Shown: positions 1-20,300 of the stretch, piece by piece
Layout of the letters: each line of letters starts with the position of its first letter
Numbering within the stretch: the first letter of the stretch is position 1
Source of the DNA: Alligator mississippiensis
Taxonomy: Eukaryota; Chordata; Crocodylia; Alligatoridae
Reading direction: 5' to 3'
DNA: 64,000 bases
Assembly (NCBI RefSeq): GCF_030867095.1
Contig: NC_081828.1
Span: 3,363,001 to 3,427,000, forward strand
Position numbers and translations under genes: made by a program
The notes under the pieces: generated by a model
Told to the model about the DNA's origin: nothing
The model's database searches: none
Seen by the model: the letters and a program-made list of their open reading frames with translations, nothing else

Positions 1-1634
1 CAAGCAGCGACAGGGGGGATTGAGGACCCCAGAGGTCCCCCCAGCTCCATGTTCCTATCAATGCTTTCATCGGGAGATGCCATCTGAAGACCAGGTGCTA
101 AAGGGTGGTAACACTGCCCCCCACCATGCTCGGTTCCCAGGGCAGGGCTCTGCCGGGTGTCCTGGCTCAGACGCTGCCCCAAACAACACTAGAGAAAGAC
201 CAGCTCGGACACTCAGGGCAGGATCAGGAGAAGAGCCTGGTCACAGCCAGTCCAAGCCCCTGCCCTGTCCAAACCATCCTATACAAGTCCTAGGACATAA
301 TCCTACAACTACGCAGTCAACCCTGTTGCACCATTGCAAGGCTCATTGCCCGCAGACAGCTACAGCCTCTGAACCTGCCACGGGTAAAGCAGGGGGACGA
401 GGGCTGGCAGCGCCCTGCTGCTGCCGGGGGTGTTCAAATGCACTCGAGACCCCAAGCAGAGGCCGTACCCTTGCTACAGAGGAAGGCAAATGCCCCCAGT
501 CCAGACCAGTCTGACCAGGGGGAAAAATCCCTTCCTGCCCCCAGTGCAGCATCGGTCTGAGCCTGAGCAGAAGGGCAAGACTCTGGGGTTGGTCCTAGCA
601 GGAGCGCTGGCACAGTCCCCATGCCCAGCCTTGAGGAAGGTGAAAATGCCCCTGATGCCTGTAGAGACACAAGGGGAACAAACTCCTTCCTGGCCGCACA
701 TGGCAACCAGTGCACAGCATCAGCCTGGTAAAAAGCAGAGCACCATCCAGTCGGCTCTGCAGCCTGAGGCACCTACCCCAGGGGAATCTCCCAAGCCAAG
801 CCTGCAGGAGCAATATTTGCTGGGATACCTATGCATCAATGCAGCAATGCCCGCAGTGGAAAGCACGGTCCGAGTGTGTTATATTGCTGCAGCTGCACAA
901 GGGCATTGCACAGGGATCATGCCTTGGCCCACCCTGCCCTTTCCCTGGGGTTGGTGCCAGGACAAACCTAACTGAAGGCACCAGGAAAACGTCCAGCCCT
1001 GACCCCGTAACAAATGCCAGCGAGGCAGGCGGGACCCGGGCTCCTTGAACGCACACAAAAGCAGTCCAGAGTCCAGGCCTGCGAGTCCTGTCACCTCTGC
1101 AGCCAGGCCGTGCCCCATTTGCTGTACAAACATGCTGTGTTTGCAGTGGCTGCGGGTCTCCATCAGACAGGTCCCGCGGCCTGAGGGGCTGGGTGGGGGT
1201 GAAGCAGACCCACGAGGGGCTTTTAAGGCTGGCATAGACGGGGCATCGCACCCAGGCTTGAGAGGGAGAAGGGCTAAACTCCACCTTGATGCCAGGTGAT
1301 GACAGGAGGCCCCAAATCAACAGCACAGGGGGTGACAGGACCCCGTGCCCATCACAGCAGCCTCCGACCGCCCCGCTGCAGCGAAGTCCTTCGGGACATC
1401 CCTGACATCTCCCAGCCCAGCGGTGGGAGTGGATGGACCCCTCCATGCAGACGGCCTGAAACTGGGGAACCCCCCTGCCATCCTTTAAACAGCCTTTCCC
1501 CCCACCCGGCTGCAACACAGGGGCATTGCCACGTGCCAATGAGCCCAGTGGGGCATCAGCCCCTGCAAGCCGGCTGGCAGGAGAGGGGGAGAGCGTCAAA
1601 GGGGACGAGGATCGCGGCAGAGAGGAGCTCCTAC
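1..1634 (-). other. POMGNT1 intron 11 (partial)
   Basis: Intron sequence running off the left edge. About 440-640 holds a minus-oriented fragment of the ~540-bp CR1-tailed repeat described at 12,200-12,745. The long open frames here show no protein similarity I recognise. Confidence 0.75.
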
Positions 1635-10921
<9,287 letters not shown>

Positions 10922-11415
10922 GGTCCCGCGGCCGGCCGGGGAGGGGGGCAGGCGTCAGGATCTGCCGGGCTGCGCTCCCATCCCTCCCGGGGTCCCTGCC
11001 AGGACGGGCTGAGCTGGGGGCCGAGGAGCGGGGGGCTGGCCTGCTCTGCAAGGGAAGGGCACAGATGCTCAGCGGGCCCCCCAGGCGCATGCACATAGCA
11101 GGGAACAAGCACCGGGACCACCTTGGAGAGCGGGGCTCAAGGGGCTGGGAATGGCCCGCAGATCGCTTCGCCTGCACGCCAAGGCTCGCGGCCTCCAGCA
11201 GCCCCCGGAGCCGGGCAGGGGGTCAGAGAGGATGCGGGGGGATGCTCCCGCCTCTCCCAAGCCCTGCAGGCTGCATGGGGAGACCCCCAAACCCTCCCCC
11301 CTTGCCCCCCTCCTTGCACTGATCTGCAGCCCCCGAAGCAGGGAGGCTGGTGCAGCGCCGTGCACGCACGGGGAGGCTGCGGGCGGGGGTCGAGCCGCCC
11401 CCGGGGAGGACTCAC

Positions 11416-11500
11416 CGCGGCCGGAGCTGCCGCAGCCCGGGGAGGCGGCGCGGGCCCGGGCGCTTCCGGAGCGGGCGCCGCCGCCTCTTAAAAGGGCAAC
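11416..11500 (-). promoter_or_regulatory. POMGNT1: POMGNT1 core promoter and probable non-coding exon 1
   Basis: Reading on the minus strand, a TTTTAAGAGG element (11493-11484) is followed about 15 bases on by CCGGAAGCG (11469-11461), a good ETS-site match. GC-rich sequence then ends at CCGCG|GTGAGTCC, a strong splice donor at 11416/11415. This fits a short untranslated exon 1 with a start site near 11,455, as in human where exon 1 is non-coding. The acceptor before the ATG exon is less clear (GGCAG near 10,970). Confidence 0.6.
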
Positions 11501-12199
11501 AGGCGGGCCCGCCTGCGTGTGTCCTGAGCCCCGCACTGCCGCGGGGACTCCCCTCGCCCCGGCTACCGCAGCAGCAGGGGGTTAAGGGACTTGACCGCGG
11601 CTACGCGGCGCGCCTGAGTCAGAGGAGCTGAACCCCACCTGGGAGCCAGCGCTCTCCGCCCCCCTTGCCCTCTACCCAGACGAATGCAGGCAGGATTTCT
11701 TCCCCGGTTGCATAGGGGCGCAAGGAGAGGAAGTGACAGGGTCAAGGGCACGCAGGGAGTCTGTAGCAGAGGTGGAGGCCGGACCTGAGTCTGGCTCTTA
11801 GTGCTGAGGAAACAGGGCTGGAAGTGCCTTCCCGGGTGCCCTGATAGGTCCCAAATCCTCCCACATGGCTGGTGGGTGCATACCGGGGACCCGCTTCGCA
11901 GCCGGGCACAGGGGAGATGGGGCCGGTGCCAGTGCAATGATGCGGCCGTGCTCAGAGCATCCCAGCTGCAGAGGGGGCAAAGCCCCACGGCCCATGCCAG
12001 TCTGACTGGGGTGGGGTGGGGTGGGGTAGGGGGGGTGGGATTGCTTCCTGCCTCCATGTGCGACATGCTTGTGACCCCGAGCAGAGGATCCAGACCCCCT
12101 CTGGAGTATGGGTGGCCAGGCAGGACCCCCCAGATGCCACCAGCTGTTCTGGAAGGTCTTGGCCTGAAGCCTGAGGTTAGCAAACCCCTCCCCAGGGCG

Positions 12200-12745
12200 T
12201 AGCGATGCCTGTGTTTTGCTATGGGGGTGTCCCAGGCTTTGCTGGGCGCCCCCTCCTTGCTGCTCCATGTGTTGGGGGGGGGAGGGTTTAAGCCGTCCCC
12301 AGAGGCGCTGGGTGCTGCTGCAGTCAGGGCTGGGCATGGCACGGGGCTGTGCCAATGCTCCTGATGGCACCAAACAGGAGGGTCCTGGCTGGAGGCTCTT
12401 GCTCCTCTGCTCAGGGTCAGACTGATGCCAGATTTGGGGTCCGGGAGGCATCTTCCCACCTGGTCAGATACAGTCCAGGGGGGTTTGCCTTCCTCTGTAG
12501 CAGGGGCACAGCTTCCACGTGGGCTCTTTTGACTGTCTATTAACCTTTTAGAGAAGCGGGATGTTGGCCGCCGTGGTCCCCCTGCTTGCCCTGCGGCAGG
12601 TTTGGGTGTGAGGTCTGGTGCTGTGTGGTGGTTTTGCTAGGAGGTTGTATGATGCGTGTGTCTGGGCTGGTTTGCACAGGGCTGATCCTGCCTCAGGGGT
12701 TGGACTGGATGTGACCTCGGCACCCTGCGGCTCTAGGATTTCTAT
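12200..12745 (+). repeat. ~540-bp repeat with a CR1-like 3' tail, fullest plus-strand copy
   Basis: Related copies lie at 3285-3480(-), 5015-5580(-), 43,805-44,075(+) and 48,000-48,190(-), all sharing the block 'GAGGCGCTGGGTGCTG', then 'GGTCCTG', then 'GCTCAGG(G/C)TCA', then 'CAGACTG'. The 3' part (12,640-12,745), 'GGGCTGATCCTGCCTCAGGG' followed by 'TTGGACTGGATGTGACCTC', resembles CR1 3' ends. It recurs alone at 10,415-10,560(-), 25,618-25,815(-), 32,570-32,690(-), 33,525-33,705(+) and 48,725-48,870(+). No coding capacity is seen. It is either the 3' untranslated half of a CR1 subfamily or a non-autonomous family using CR1 machinery. Confidence 0.65.
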
Positions 12746-13104
12746 GGGATCAGCTGGGACCCACCCGTATGCAATGGCTGGAAGGATCCCTTTTTCAGCT
12801 CACTGGATCCTCAGACCTCTCTGGAGGTATAGAAATGCTCCAGCCAGGCCCTGGGAGAGTCCTGCCCTTGGAGAAGAGGTCTTCGTGCTGCCAGGGGTCG
12901 GGGTATTGCCTGCACAGAGGGGCCTCCCTGGGAAGGCGGAGGCAGGCGGGGTGGCCTCAGCCTCCCTGCCTGTCCACTTCGGGGGCAAAGCTGTGCTTCC
13001 CACGCCTGGAGCTCGCAGCCAGTCCCAGGAGAGGCTGGACAGGAGCAGAGACTCTTCCTCTGCAGGGGCTGGGGCCTGGGCTTTGCATCCCATGCAAACC
13101 AGTT

Positions 13105-13565
13105 CCTTCAGGAAGGATCAGGACAGGTTGGAAAGAGTCCAGTGCAGACGGACCTGGGGGACGAGAGCGAGGAGGAGCAGCTGGGAGAACTGGGGGACTG
13201 AGCCTGCAGAAGAGAAGACTGAGGTGGGATTTGATAACAGTCTTGAAATCCCTGAAGGGCGATGGCAGGGAGGATGGAGATGGGCTTTTCTCTGTGGCTG
13301 TTGCGGCAGGACTGGGAGCAACAGTCTCAAGCTGCAGGAGGGGAACTGAGGCTGGAGATGAGGAGGAACTGTCTGGTGCTGAGGGGGGTCAGGCATTGGA
13401 AACAGGCACCGAGAGGTGGGGAATCTCCAGCCCGCGAAGTTTTCAAGAGCGGGTTGGACAGACACATGGCTGGGATGGGTTAGGGAAGGGTGCTCCTGCC
13501 TTGAGCCGGGGGCTGGACGGGACGTAACCTCCTGAGTCCCCTGCCAGCCCTGCTTTCCTGTGATC
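13105..13565 (+). mobile_element. CR1 LINE 3' fragment
   Basis: Typical CR1 3' region. It runs from 'GGTTGGAAAGAGTCCAGTGC' through 'GCCTGCAGAAGAGAAGACTG' and 'GCATTGGAAACAGGCACC' to 'GGGCTGGACGGGACGTAACC' and a terminal 'CTGTGATCC'. No intact frame remains. Confidence 0.85.
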
Positions 13566-13684
13566 CAGTATATACACACATACATACTACACACAATTTA
13601 TACACGCACACATACTTCTCAGCTTCCTCGGTGCAAAAATGAAATTTATTTCCTACCTATGGGACTTTTTACCATCTTTAACTT

Positions 13685-13850
13685 TCCCTGAGCCTGAGGA
13701 AGGGTGTGCAAGCCCAAAAGCTTGAAGGAAAAAATGATATATTTTGCAATTTCTCGGTTGGTCTAATAAAAGGTATCATCTCTGAGCCAAGAGTTCTAGA
13801 GTTGTCATTTCTTTTTTTGTCTCAGACCAACACAGCTACCAAATATATCC
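13685..13850 (+). mobile_element. Penelope-like element end (tentative class)
   Basis: Contains 'CCTGAGGAAGGGTGTGCAAG', then 'AAAGCTTGAAGG', 'TTGGTCTAATAAAAGGTATC' and 'CAGACCAACACAGCTACCAA'. This layout matches a common sauropsid repeat that I associate with Penelope-like elements; the class assignment is from memory. Related copies in opposite orientation lie at 42,683-42,835 and at 63.4-63.7 kb. Confidence 0.6.
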
Positions 13851-13861
13851 CTGACACATAC

Positions 13862-14035
13862 CACACACACACACACACACGTATATACACACATACACAT
13901 GTATACACGCATGCGTATACCTGCATATAGACACATATATGCGCATATCTATATACACATGTCTATACATGTACACACATATATATCACGGACACGGACA
14001 TATATACACACATACATACACACACACGTATACAA
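13862..14035. repeat. CA/TA alternating microsatellite
   Basis: About 170 bp of nearly uninterrupted alternating purine-pyrimidine sequence: (CA)n at 13,862-13,880, then mixed CA/TA/TG steps to about 14,035. A second short tract lies at 13,567-13,618. Such DNA can adopt Z-form and is usually length-polymorphic. Confidence 0.9.
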
Positions 14036-16839
14036 AGGCTGGTAGAAGTTGGTCCTGACTTCAGAGGGTCTGCTCGGAGCGGCTGCACAGGGCTGGGGGT
14101 GCCAGCCCCTCTCATGCCTCCCCCATTCAAGCTGGCCTGCGGGGAGTGCCCACCCTCCGCCCATCTTGCAGGGGATCGGGGGCAGCCTGCCTTCATCCCC
14201 TGGGACCCCATCAGTTCCTGGGCTGCTGCCAGCAAGGCCAGGCCCTTTCCCTCTACCCTGCATCACCGCTCCGGGCTGACCCCGTTGCCCCCAGACGGGA
14301 GACCCAGGGATGCATGGCCCATAGATTTGGGCGAAGACAGCGTCGCTCCTCCACAAGGGGGCAGTGCGCCACCGCCCCTGGGCTGACTGGGCCCAGCCGG
14401 ATGTCCCACTTGCAACAGGCTTGGGTTTGGGGTCTTGGCTCGTGGCTGGGGGAAGGGACCAACCTTCTCCTTGCCCCTAGGATGCTGTCCCCTACCACTG
14501 CACCATGCTGCAGTCAGCAGGCACTGGCACCTGGATGGAGCAGGCAGAGCGCTCGGCCCTCCTTTGTAGACAGGACATGGGCACTAAGTGACAGGGCCAG
14601 GGTCGCACAGGCAAGCAGTGGCAGAGCCCTGCTCTCCCTGGACAACATCCGCTGCCCGGATCTCAGCAGCTCGCACCTGGCCCTTGTGCGAAGGGAACTG
14701 CTCCATTGCCTGGTGGCAGCAGTAGGAGGCTGTTAGCCTCTCCTGGAGTGGACCAGGCACAGCCTACGAGCCCCTCAAATCCCCCATCCTCCTTTCCCCC
14801 CGCAGTGTCAAGGGCTGCATCTCCTCCCTCCACGCCTGCCTCCCCAGGGGGAGATCAGCAGCCAGCTGGCACGGCTGGAGGTGGGGGTCTCTGCGAGGGG
14901 CAGCCAGGCCCTCGGGTCCCGTCATGTCCTCAGTGTGGCCCCGTGAGTCCTGGTGCCTCCTCGCGGGCATCGGGGTCAGGAAAGAGGCCCAGGAGAAGGG
15001 ACCGGGGACTCGGATGCCTGGGCTGTGGTCCACAGAGGTGTCTCTGACAGCTACTGACTGCCCGCAGGACCTTAGGCATGCCAAACATACCTCTCCTGCC
15101 TCAGTTTCTCCAGTCTGTGCAGTGGGGACAGGCCACTTCTGTGTCACCAGGCACTGCCCTACTACACAGAATAACACAGGCCTCTTCCCTTTGCCACTGA
15201 CCCACTGCATGGCCTTGGGCATGACACTTAAGGTCGCGCTGTCCACAGAGACCAGAGGAGCGATTGGCTTTTCAGAGCAAAGTGCCTGGTGGTTTATAGC
15301 TCCATGCCTCAGTCACCCCATCTGTGAAATGGGCAGAGAACGGTGCAAGAGCCCACCTCTGCTGTGCAGCAAGACTGGAAGTGCCCCGCGGTGGTGGCAG
15401 GGGGTTCAGCACGTCCTCATGCCTAAGCACACACATATGCACACATGTATGCACTGGTGTGCACACATGCCAGGCCACAACACATGCTGCCCCCATCCTT
15501 GCCCAGCTCCTGTCCTTCAGGCCTGCTCGCTCCACAGCAAAACACCTCATGAGCTCCGTGCCTCAGTTTCCCCACCTGAACTGACACTGGAGCCTCAATG
15601 CCCCGGAGAGTGTGAGCATCCCCCACATGTGGCCCTGGTACAAAGGTAAGAGTCTACAAGTGCTGCAGGAGCTCTTCCTTCAGCTCATGCGAGAGACGAT
15701 CCTGTTTTTAGTGTGGGTGAGCCGTTGCGGTGCCTCCGACCCGCTTCTCCGCATGCTCCGGCCGTGCAAATGATTAGGGACTTATGCAAATACTATTATA
15801 CACGGTCAGGTGTAACCAGGCCATGGAGACCCCACGGAGGTGGAGAAAGGGATGGTCCTGGAAAGCAAGAAATGCCCATCTCTCTCAACTGCGTGAAGGA
15901 CTCCTGCACGGTTCTTTATCCATTTTTATCCCAGCAGGCCCTGGGGGCTCAAACCCAGATCCAGACCCTGTCTGTGCTAGGTCCTGTACAGACGTGCAAC
16001 CAGCTCGGTCCCTGCCTCTGAGCACACAGTGATCACCGGGTTCGGTAGACACGGGCACAGGGGACTGAGAAGAACTAACAGTGTCCTTTATGGCGGAGCA
16101 GCACTCAACCTCTGCAGACCCTTGGTCTGTCTCTCGTTAATTCACCGAATGGAGGGGCCTTCTCCCAATGCCCGACCTCCGTGGTCTCCTCCATAAGGGA
16201 GCGTCTCCAAACGAGCACTTCTCTCGCTGCAGAGGACTGGCAGCCCGATGGACCAGCGGGAGCGGGGCTGGGCAGGCCGTGCCTTACACACGGTGGCGCA
16301 GCTGGCTAACGAAGCCTCCAAACGGAAATGGCTAATGAATCACCCTTGGTCGGGAGAAGGCGGGGGTGTCAATTATGGCCCTCGGCCGCGTGCCGGCAGC
16401 AGCACTCCTGCTCCCATGGCCTTAGTCCACTGGGCCCTGACACCCCGGGGATCCCCTTGGCACTTGCTCAGCTGTTTCCAGGGTCTCAGCAGGCCTTGCA
16501 CGGAGGGGGCAGCCCGTCCCTACAAGCCGTGCACGGCAATCGTCCCAAGGCTGTTACTGCACAGAGTGGGGAAACTGAGGCACGGGACAGCTTCGCAGCC
16601 CTCAGCCAGCTCCTTCCAGCACTTGCACACCTGCTTCCTTTGCCAGCTGTCAGCGCCGCCGTGCTGTGGGCCTGGCGAAAGCCCCCATCCCAGCCAGGAG
16701 ACACTCGGGGGGGGGCCGGGGCTGGTCTCTGTGGGACGCCTTCTCTGAAGCGGGGAGCCCGGCTGCGGCGGGGAGAGGGGCAGCAGGTGCAGCTCCGAGT
16801 TCAGATGTGGGCATTAAGTCTGGGTTTCTGGGAGCCGCC

Positions 16840-17330
16840 TGGGCAGGGCGCGGCCCCCCGCAACCACCGGCTCCCGGGCCCTGGCAGCCGCGGGCTCGGC
16901 TTCCCCGCAGAGCGGAGACATGCCCGAGGCGGCGCAGGAGGGCGGTGGCAGGGAGAGGGAGCGGCGAGGGGAGGGGAGGGGGCGCCGGGCGCGGGGGAGG
17001 GCGCGGGCGAGGGCGCGCGCCGCGTTTGTGCGCGCGCGCCGCTCGGGGGAATACGGCGCGGGCGGCGGGCGCACACGGAGCCTTACGGCGGCGGGGGGCC
17101 GCGGGTTCGAGGCCGGCCCGGGCGGGATGGAGCCGGGCGCGGCGCTGCCCGCCGAGCTGCGCGAGCTGGAGGGCAAGGCGGGGCGCGGGACGCCCGCGGG
17201 GCTGGCGCGGTGGCTGCGCGGGGACCCGCTGCTGCCGCTGCCCCCGGGGCCGGGGCCGGGGCCGGGGCCGGCCGGGGCGGGGGAGGGCGCGGGGCTGTCC
17301 GGCAAGATCGCGGCGCTGCGGCTCGAGCTG
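16840..17330 (+). promoter_or_regulatory. LURAP1: CpG island and promoter region of LURAP1
   Basis: Very high C+G with dense CpG from about 16,840 through the first coding exon. There are GC-box-like runs at 16,965-17,010 (GGGGAGGGGAGGGGGCGCC) and no TATA box. This is typical of a housekeeping-like or broadly regulated promoter. Confidence 0.75.
17127..17330 (+). CDS. LURAP1: LURAP1 coding exon 1
   Basis: Sixty-eight codons ending CTCGAGCTG|GTGAGTGCCC, a strong donor. Residues 40-50 are a Gly-Pro run encoded by GGGGCC hexamers (17,246-17,269), absent from the human protein. Confidence 0.96.
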
Positions 17331-20300
17331 GTGAGTGCCCCCCCCGCAAAGCCCCGCTGTTTTGCAATAGACCCTTTTGGGTTGCAATACCCCCCCACCT
17401 TTGCAAAGCCCCGCTGTTTTGCAGCACGCCCCCTGCACTAGCCCCCTCCCGCAGCCGCACCTCCCCCAGGGTTGCAGCACCCCTCCCGGGCTCTGCAGAG
17501 CCCCGCTGTTCTGCAATAGACCCCCCAGCTCTGCAATAGTAGCCCCCCCCCTCCGCAGTAGCCCCCCCGCAGCAATGTCGCTGCCCACCCTGGCAGCACC
17601 CCCAGCTCTACCGTAGCCCCCACAGTAGCCCCCCTCCCCGGCTCTGAGTAGTGACCCCCCCACAAGGATTTGCAGTGCCCCCCCAGGGCAGCCCCCCCCA
17701 GCTCTGCAGTAGCTTCATGTAGCAACTGCCCCCGCAATAGCTTCCACAGCCCCGAGCCCTCTCCCCCACCTTTAACACCCCCCCCATCTGCAATAGCCCC
17801 CGTGGACAGCAATACCCCTGCCCCAATTCTGCCATCCTGCCCCCCAGGCAGCAACCCCCCCCAGCTCTGCAATATTCCCCCTGGGGCAGAGACCCCCCAG
17901 TATTGCAATAGCCCCCCTGCAGGGTAGAGACTCCAGCCTGGCCATAGCCGCCCCTCGGTAGTGACCCCCCCCTCCCCCCCGATCTGCAGTAAATAACCCC
18001 CCCAGCTGAGCCATAGCTGCCCCCCAGGCATCACCCCCTCTGTTCTGCCCCCTCCCGCACCCGGCCAGGGCCCAGGCCCCCCAGGCTGTGCTGGGGCACA
18101 TGGGGGGCTTCGCAGGCTCAGGCTGGAGCTATTCGGTGCCAGGGCAGCTGTGGGGGCCCGTTCATGACCGTCACCTTTGCTGTTCCCTATCCCCTCCGCG
18201 GTGCCCAAACCCCCGGGGCTGGCTGGGAGTCCCCTTCCGGCGGCTCCGGTGCCCCACACATCCCGCTCAGTCCGGGCCAGCTGGGCCCGAGGTAACATCG
18301 CGAGTCCTGATGATCCGGCAGGAATCGGGCCCCCAGAAATGCAAATCCTTCCTCGTCCCTAATTACACCCATTCTCCACCCACCCGGAAGGAGGCTGCAG
18401 AACTGGCCGCTCCTGGGAGCAAGGAGACCCGGGCTTCGTTCCCGGTGCTGCCCCCCACTCACTGGGTGACCTCAAGCCCATCACTTAGCTCATTTGGGCC
18501 TCAGTTCGCCTGGCTGTAGCCTGCAGGAGGTGCCAACCCATTTTATAAAGCGTTTAGAGCGCCAAAAGGAGCAGGGTGGCGTTGTTATAGGACAGGAGGT
18601 CAAGGAAATGGAAGTGCCTGGGGCTTGATCCTGGCAGGTGCCAGGGATGGGGGTGCAGAGCTGCTTTCTGCTCCATCTCTGGCAGAGCCGCTCGGGGCCA
18701 GCTGCACTCCCTGCCCCGCGCTGACCCGGCCTGGGATTATCGGGGAGGGGCCGGCTCCAGCGTCGCCCTGGCCTGCCCCGTGCCTCGACCCTTAGCGCCC
18801 TGTGCCTGTCCACGGCTCCACGCCTGTGTGGGAGGGCGCCTGCCATGTTACAATGGTGAGGCGGTGAGCAGAGCCCTGCGGCCGGCTGTGCTGTTCCGCC
18901 CCAGAAGCAGCTGCGAGTGGCGGGGGTTGGTCCGTAGCTTGCGATGAAAGCAGCTCCTTGCGGGTAATAATAGCACAGAGGAGTCTAATGAGGACACCCC
19001 GATCCCATATCACCCCCCTTCCTTGATCTCCTGCCCTATAACAACGGCACCCTGCTCCTATCGGCGCTCTACACGCTTTATAAAATGGGTTGGTACCTCC
19101 TGCAGGCTACAGCCAGGCAAACTGAGGCCCAGATTAGCTAAGTGACGGGCTTGAGGTCACCCAGCAAGTGAGTGGCAGCGCTGGGGATGCAGCCCAGACC
19201 TCCTGGATCCCAGGAGCGGCCCATTCTGCAACCTCCTTTCGGGTGGACGCAGGCTGGGTGTAATGAGGGAGGAGGAAGGGTTTGCATTTCTGGGGACCTG
19301 ATTCATCCCGGATACAACACAGAAGCCTGCTTTCCCAGCGTCTTGTGTGCAGGCCTGTTCTCTCTGAGTGTCGGATAGGCTCTCCCGGGCTGGCCTTTGC
19401 AGCAGGAGATGGCTCTGGGGGTCTGAAGCCCGTGCCCCCATGCTATAAAGACCCAGCCGAGGGGGGTGGGGGGGGTCCTCCAGATCCCTGGCATGAGCAG
19501 GCACAAATGTAATGAAGAGAGCTCCCTGCATTGGTTTCTGTAGCCACCGATCTGGCACCAGCCTCTTCCTTCCCTTCCCTGCTGGTTTTGCTGCCTGCGA
19601 CGGAGCCTGTCCTTCTGGCGGGCCGGCCCACGCTCTCCCAGCTGCCGGCCCCCGCAGCCCCCTTCCCTGACGCCCGACTGACGTACACCATGCATGGATA
19701 CCAGATGCAGCAAAACCCAGCTCCGCGTGCCTCCGACGGGGGCTTTTTTAAAGGGGCATCGGCAAGGAAATTGCTTTCGCATGGTGCTGCTCGCAGCGTT
19801 GTGGCTCAGGGGAGCAGGGACGATCTAGGGAGCCACGGCTTTTACCGGCGGGCCGCTTTCCCGGTGGGTTTCTAGGCTGAGGTCTAAACACGGAAGCTGC
19901 TTCAGAGGCCGGGGATGCAGTGGGGGTGCTCACGGCACCCCAGGGCGGTGTTGTTAACCCTGCTCCCTAATGTGGAAACTGAGGCACGGAGCAGCTAAGT
20001 GATGTGCCCGAGGTCACCCAGGTGGCATGACTGGAGCTGTGGCGGGTCTCTTGTCCGGAGGCTTGAGAATTGGCGGAGGCAGGCCCCGGGCTTGGCTAAG
20101 TGCAATGCGGGACGCAGCCCGGCATCCCTGGCTGTTGCACGCTGTGGATCTCACCCCCAGCACCCTGCAGGAAGGCAACCTCGCTCTCCACGCCCCGGCA
20201 TCCTTCAGCCCTGGGGTCACCTTGGCTCAGGAGGCCCGGAGCGCAGACGGGTGGGCGTGATGGCAGGCTTTGCACGCAATGAATATCGAATCTGGTTCAA

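Larger units (their letters stand above)
11501..16839. other. Intergenic space between divergent POMGNT1 and LURAP1
   Basis: About 5.3 kb separate the two promoters, so this is not a tight bidirectional promoter. Contents: MIR-like sequence at 11,575-11,640, a (GGGGT)n tract at about 12,003-12,035, the CR1-tailed repeat at 12,200-12,745, CR1 at 13,105-13,565, a Penelope-like end at 13,685-13,850, CA/TA repeats at 13,862-14,035, and MIR-like pieces at 14,530-14,660 and 15,090-15,350. No exon was recognised. Confidence 0.6.

Noticed and set aside
14146..14736. 196-codon plus-strand frame between the two genes
   Set aside because: Contains MIR-like sequence and no recognisable domain; codon use is not gene-like.
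16328..17539. 403-codon plus-strand open frame across the CpG island
   Set aside because: Out of frame with LURAP1, made of Ala/Gly/Arg from GC-rich DNA, and it crosses the LURAP1 donor.
17438..18298. 286-codon minus-strand open frame rich in Gly, Leu and Trp
   Set aside because: It is the complement of the C-rich tandem array in LURAP1 intron 1; its composition simply reflects the repeat.
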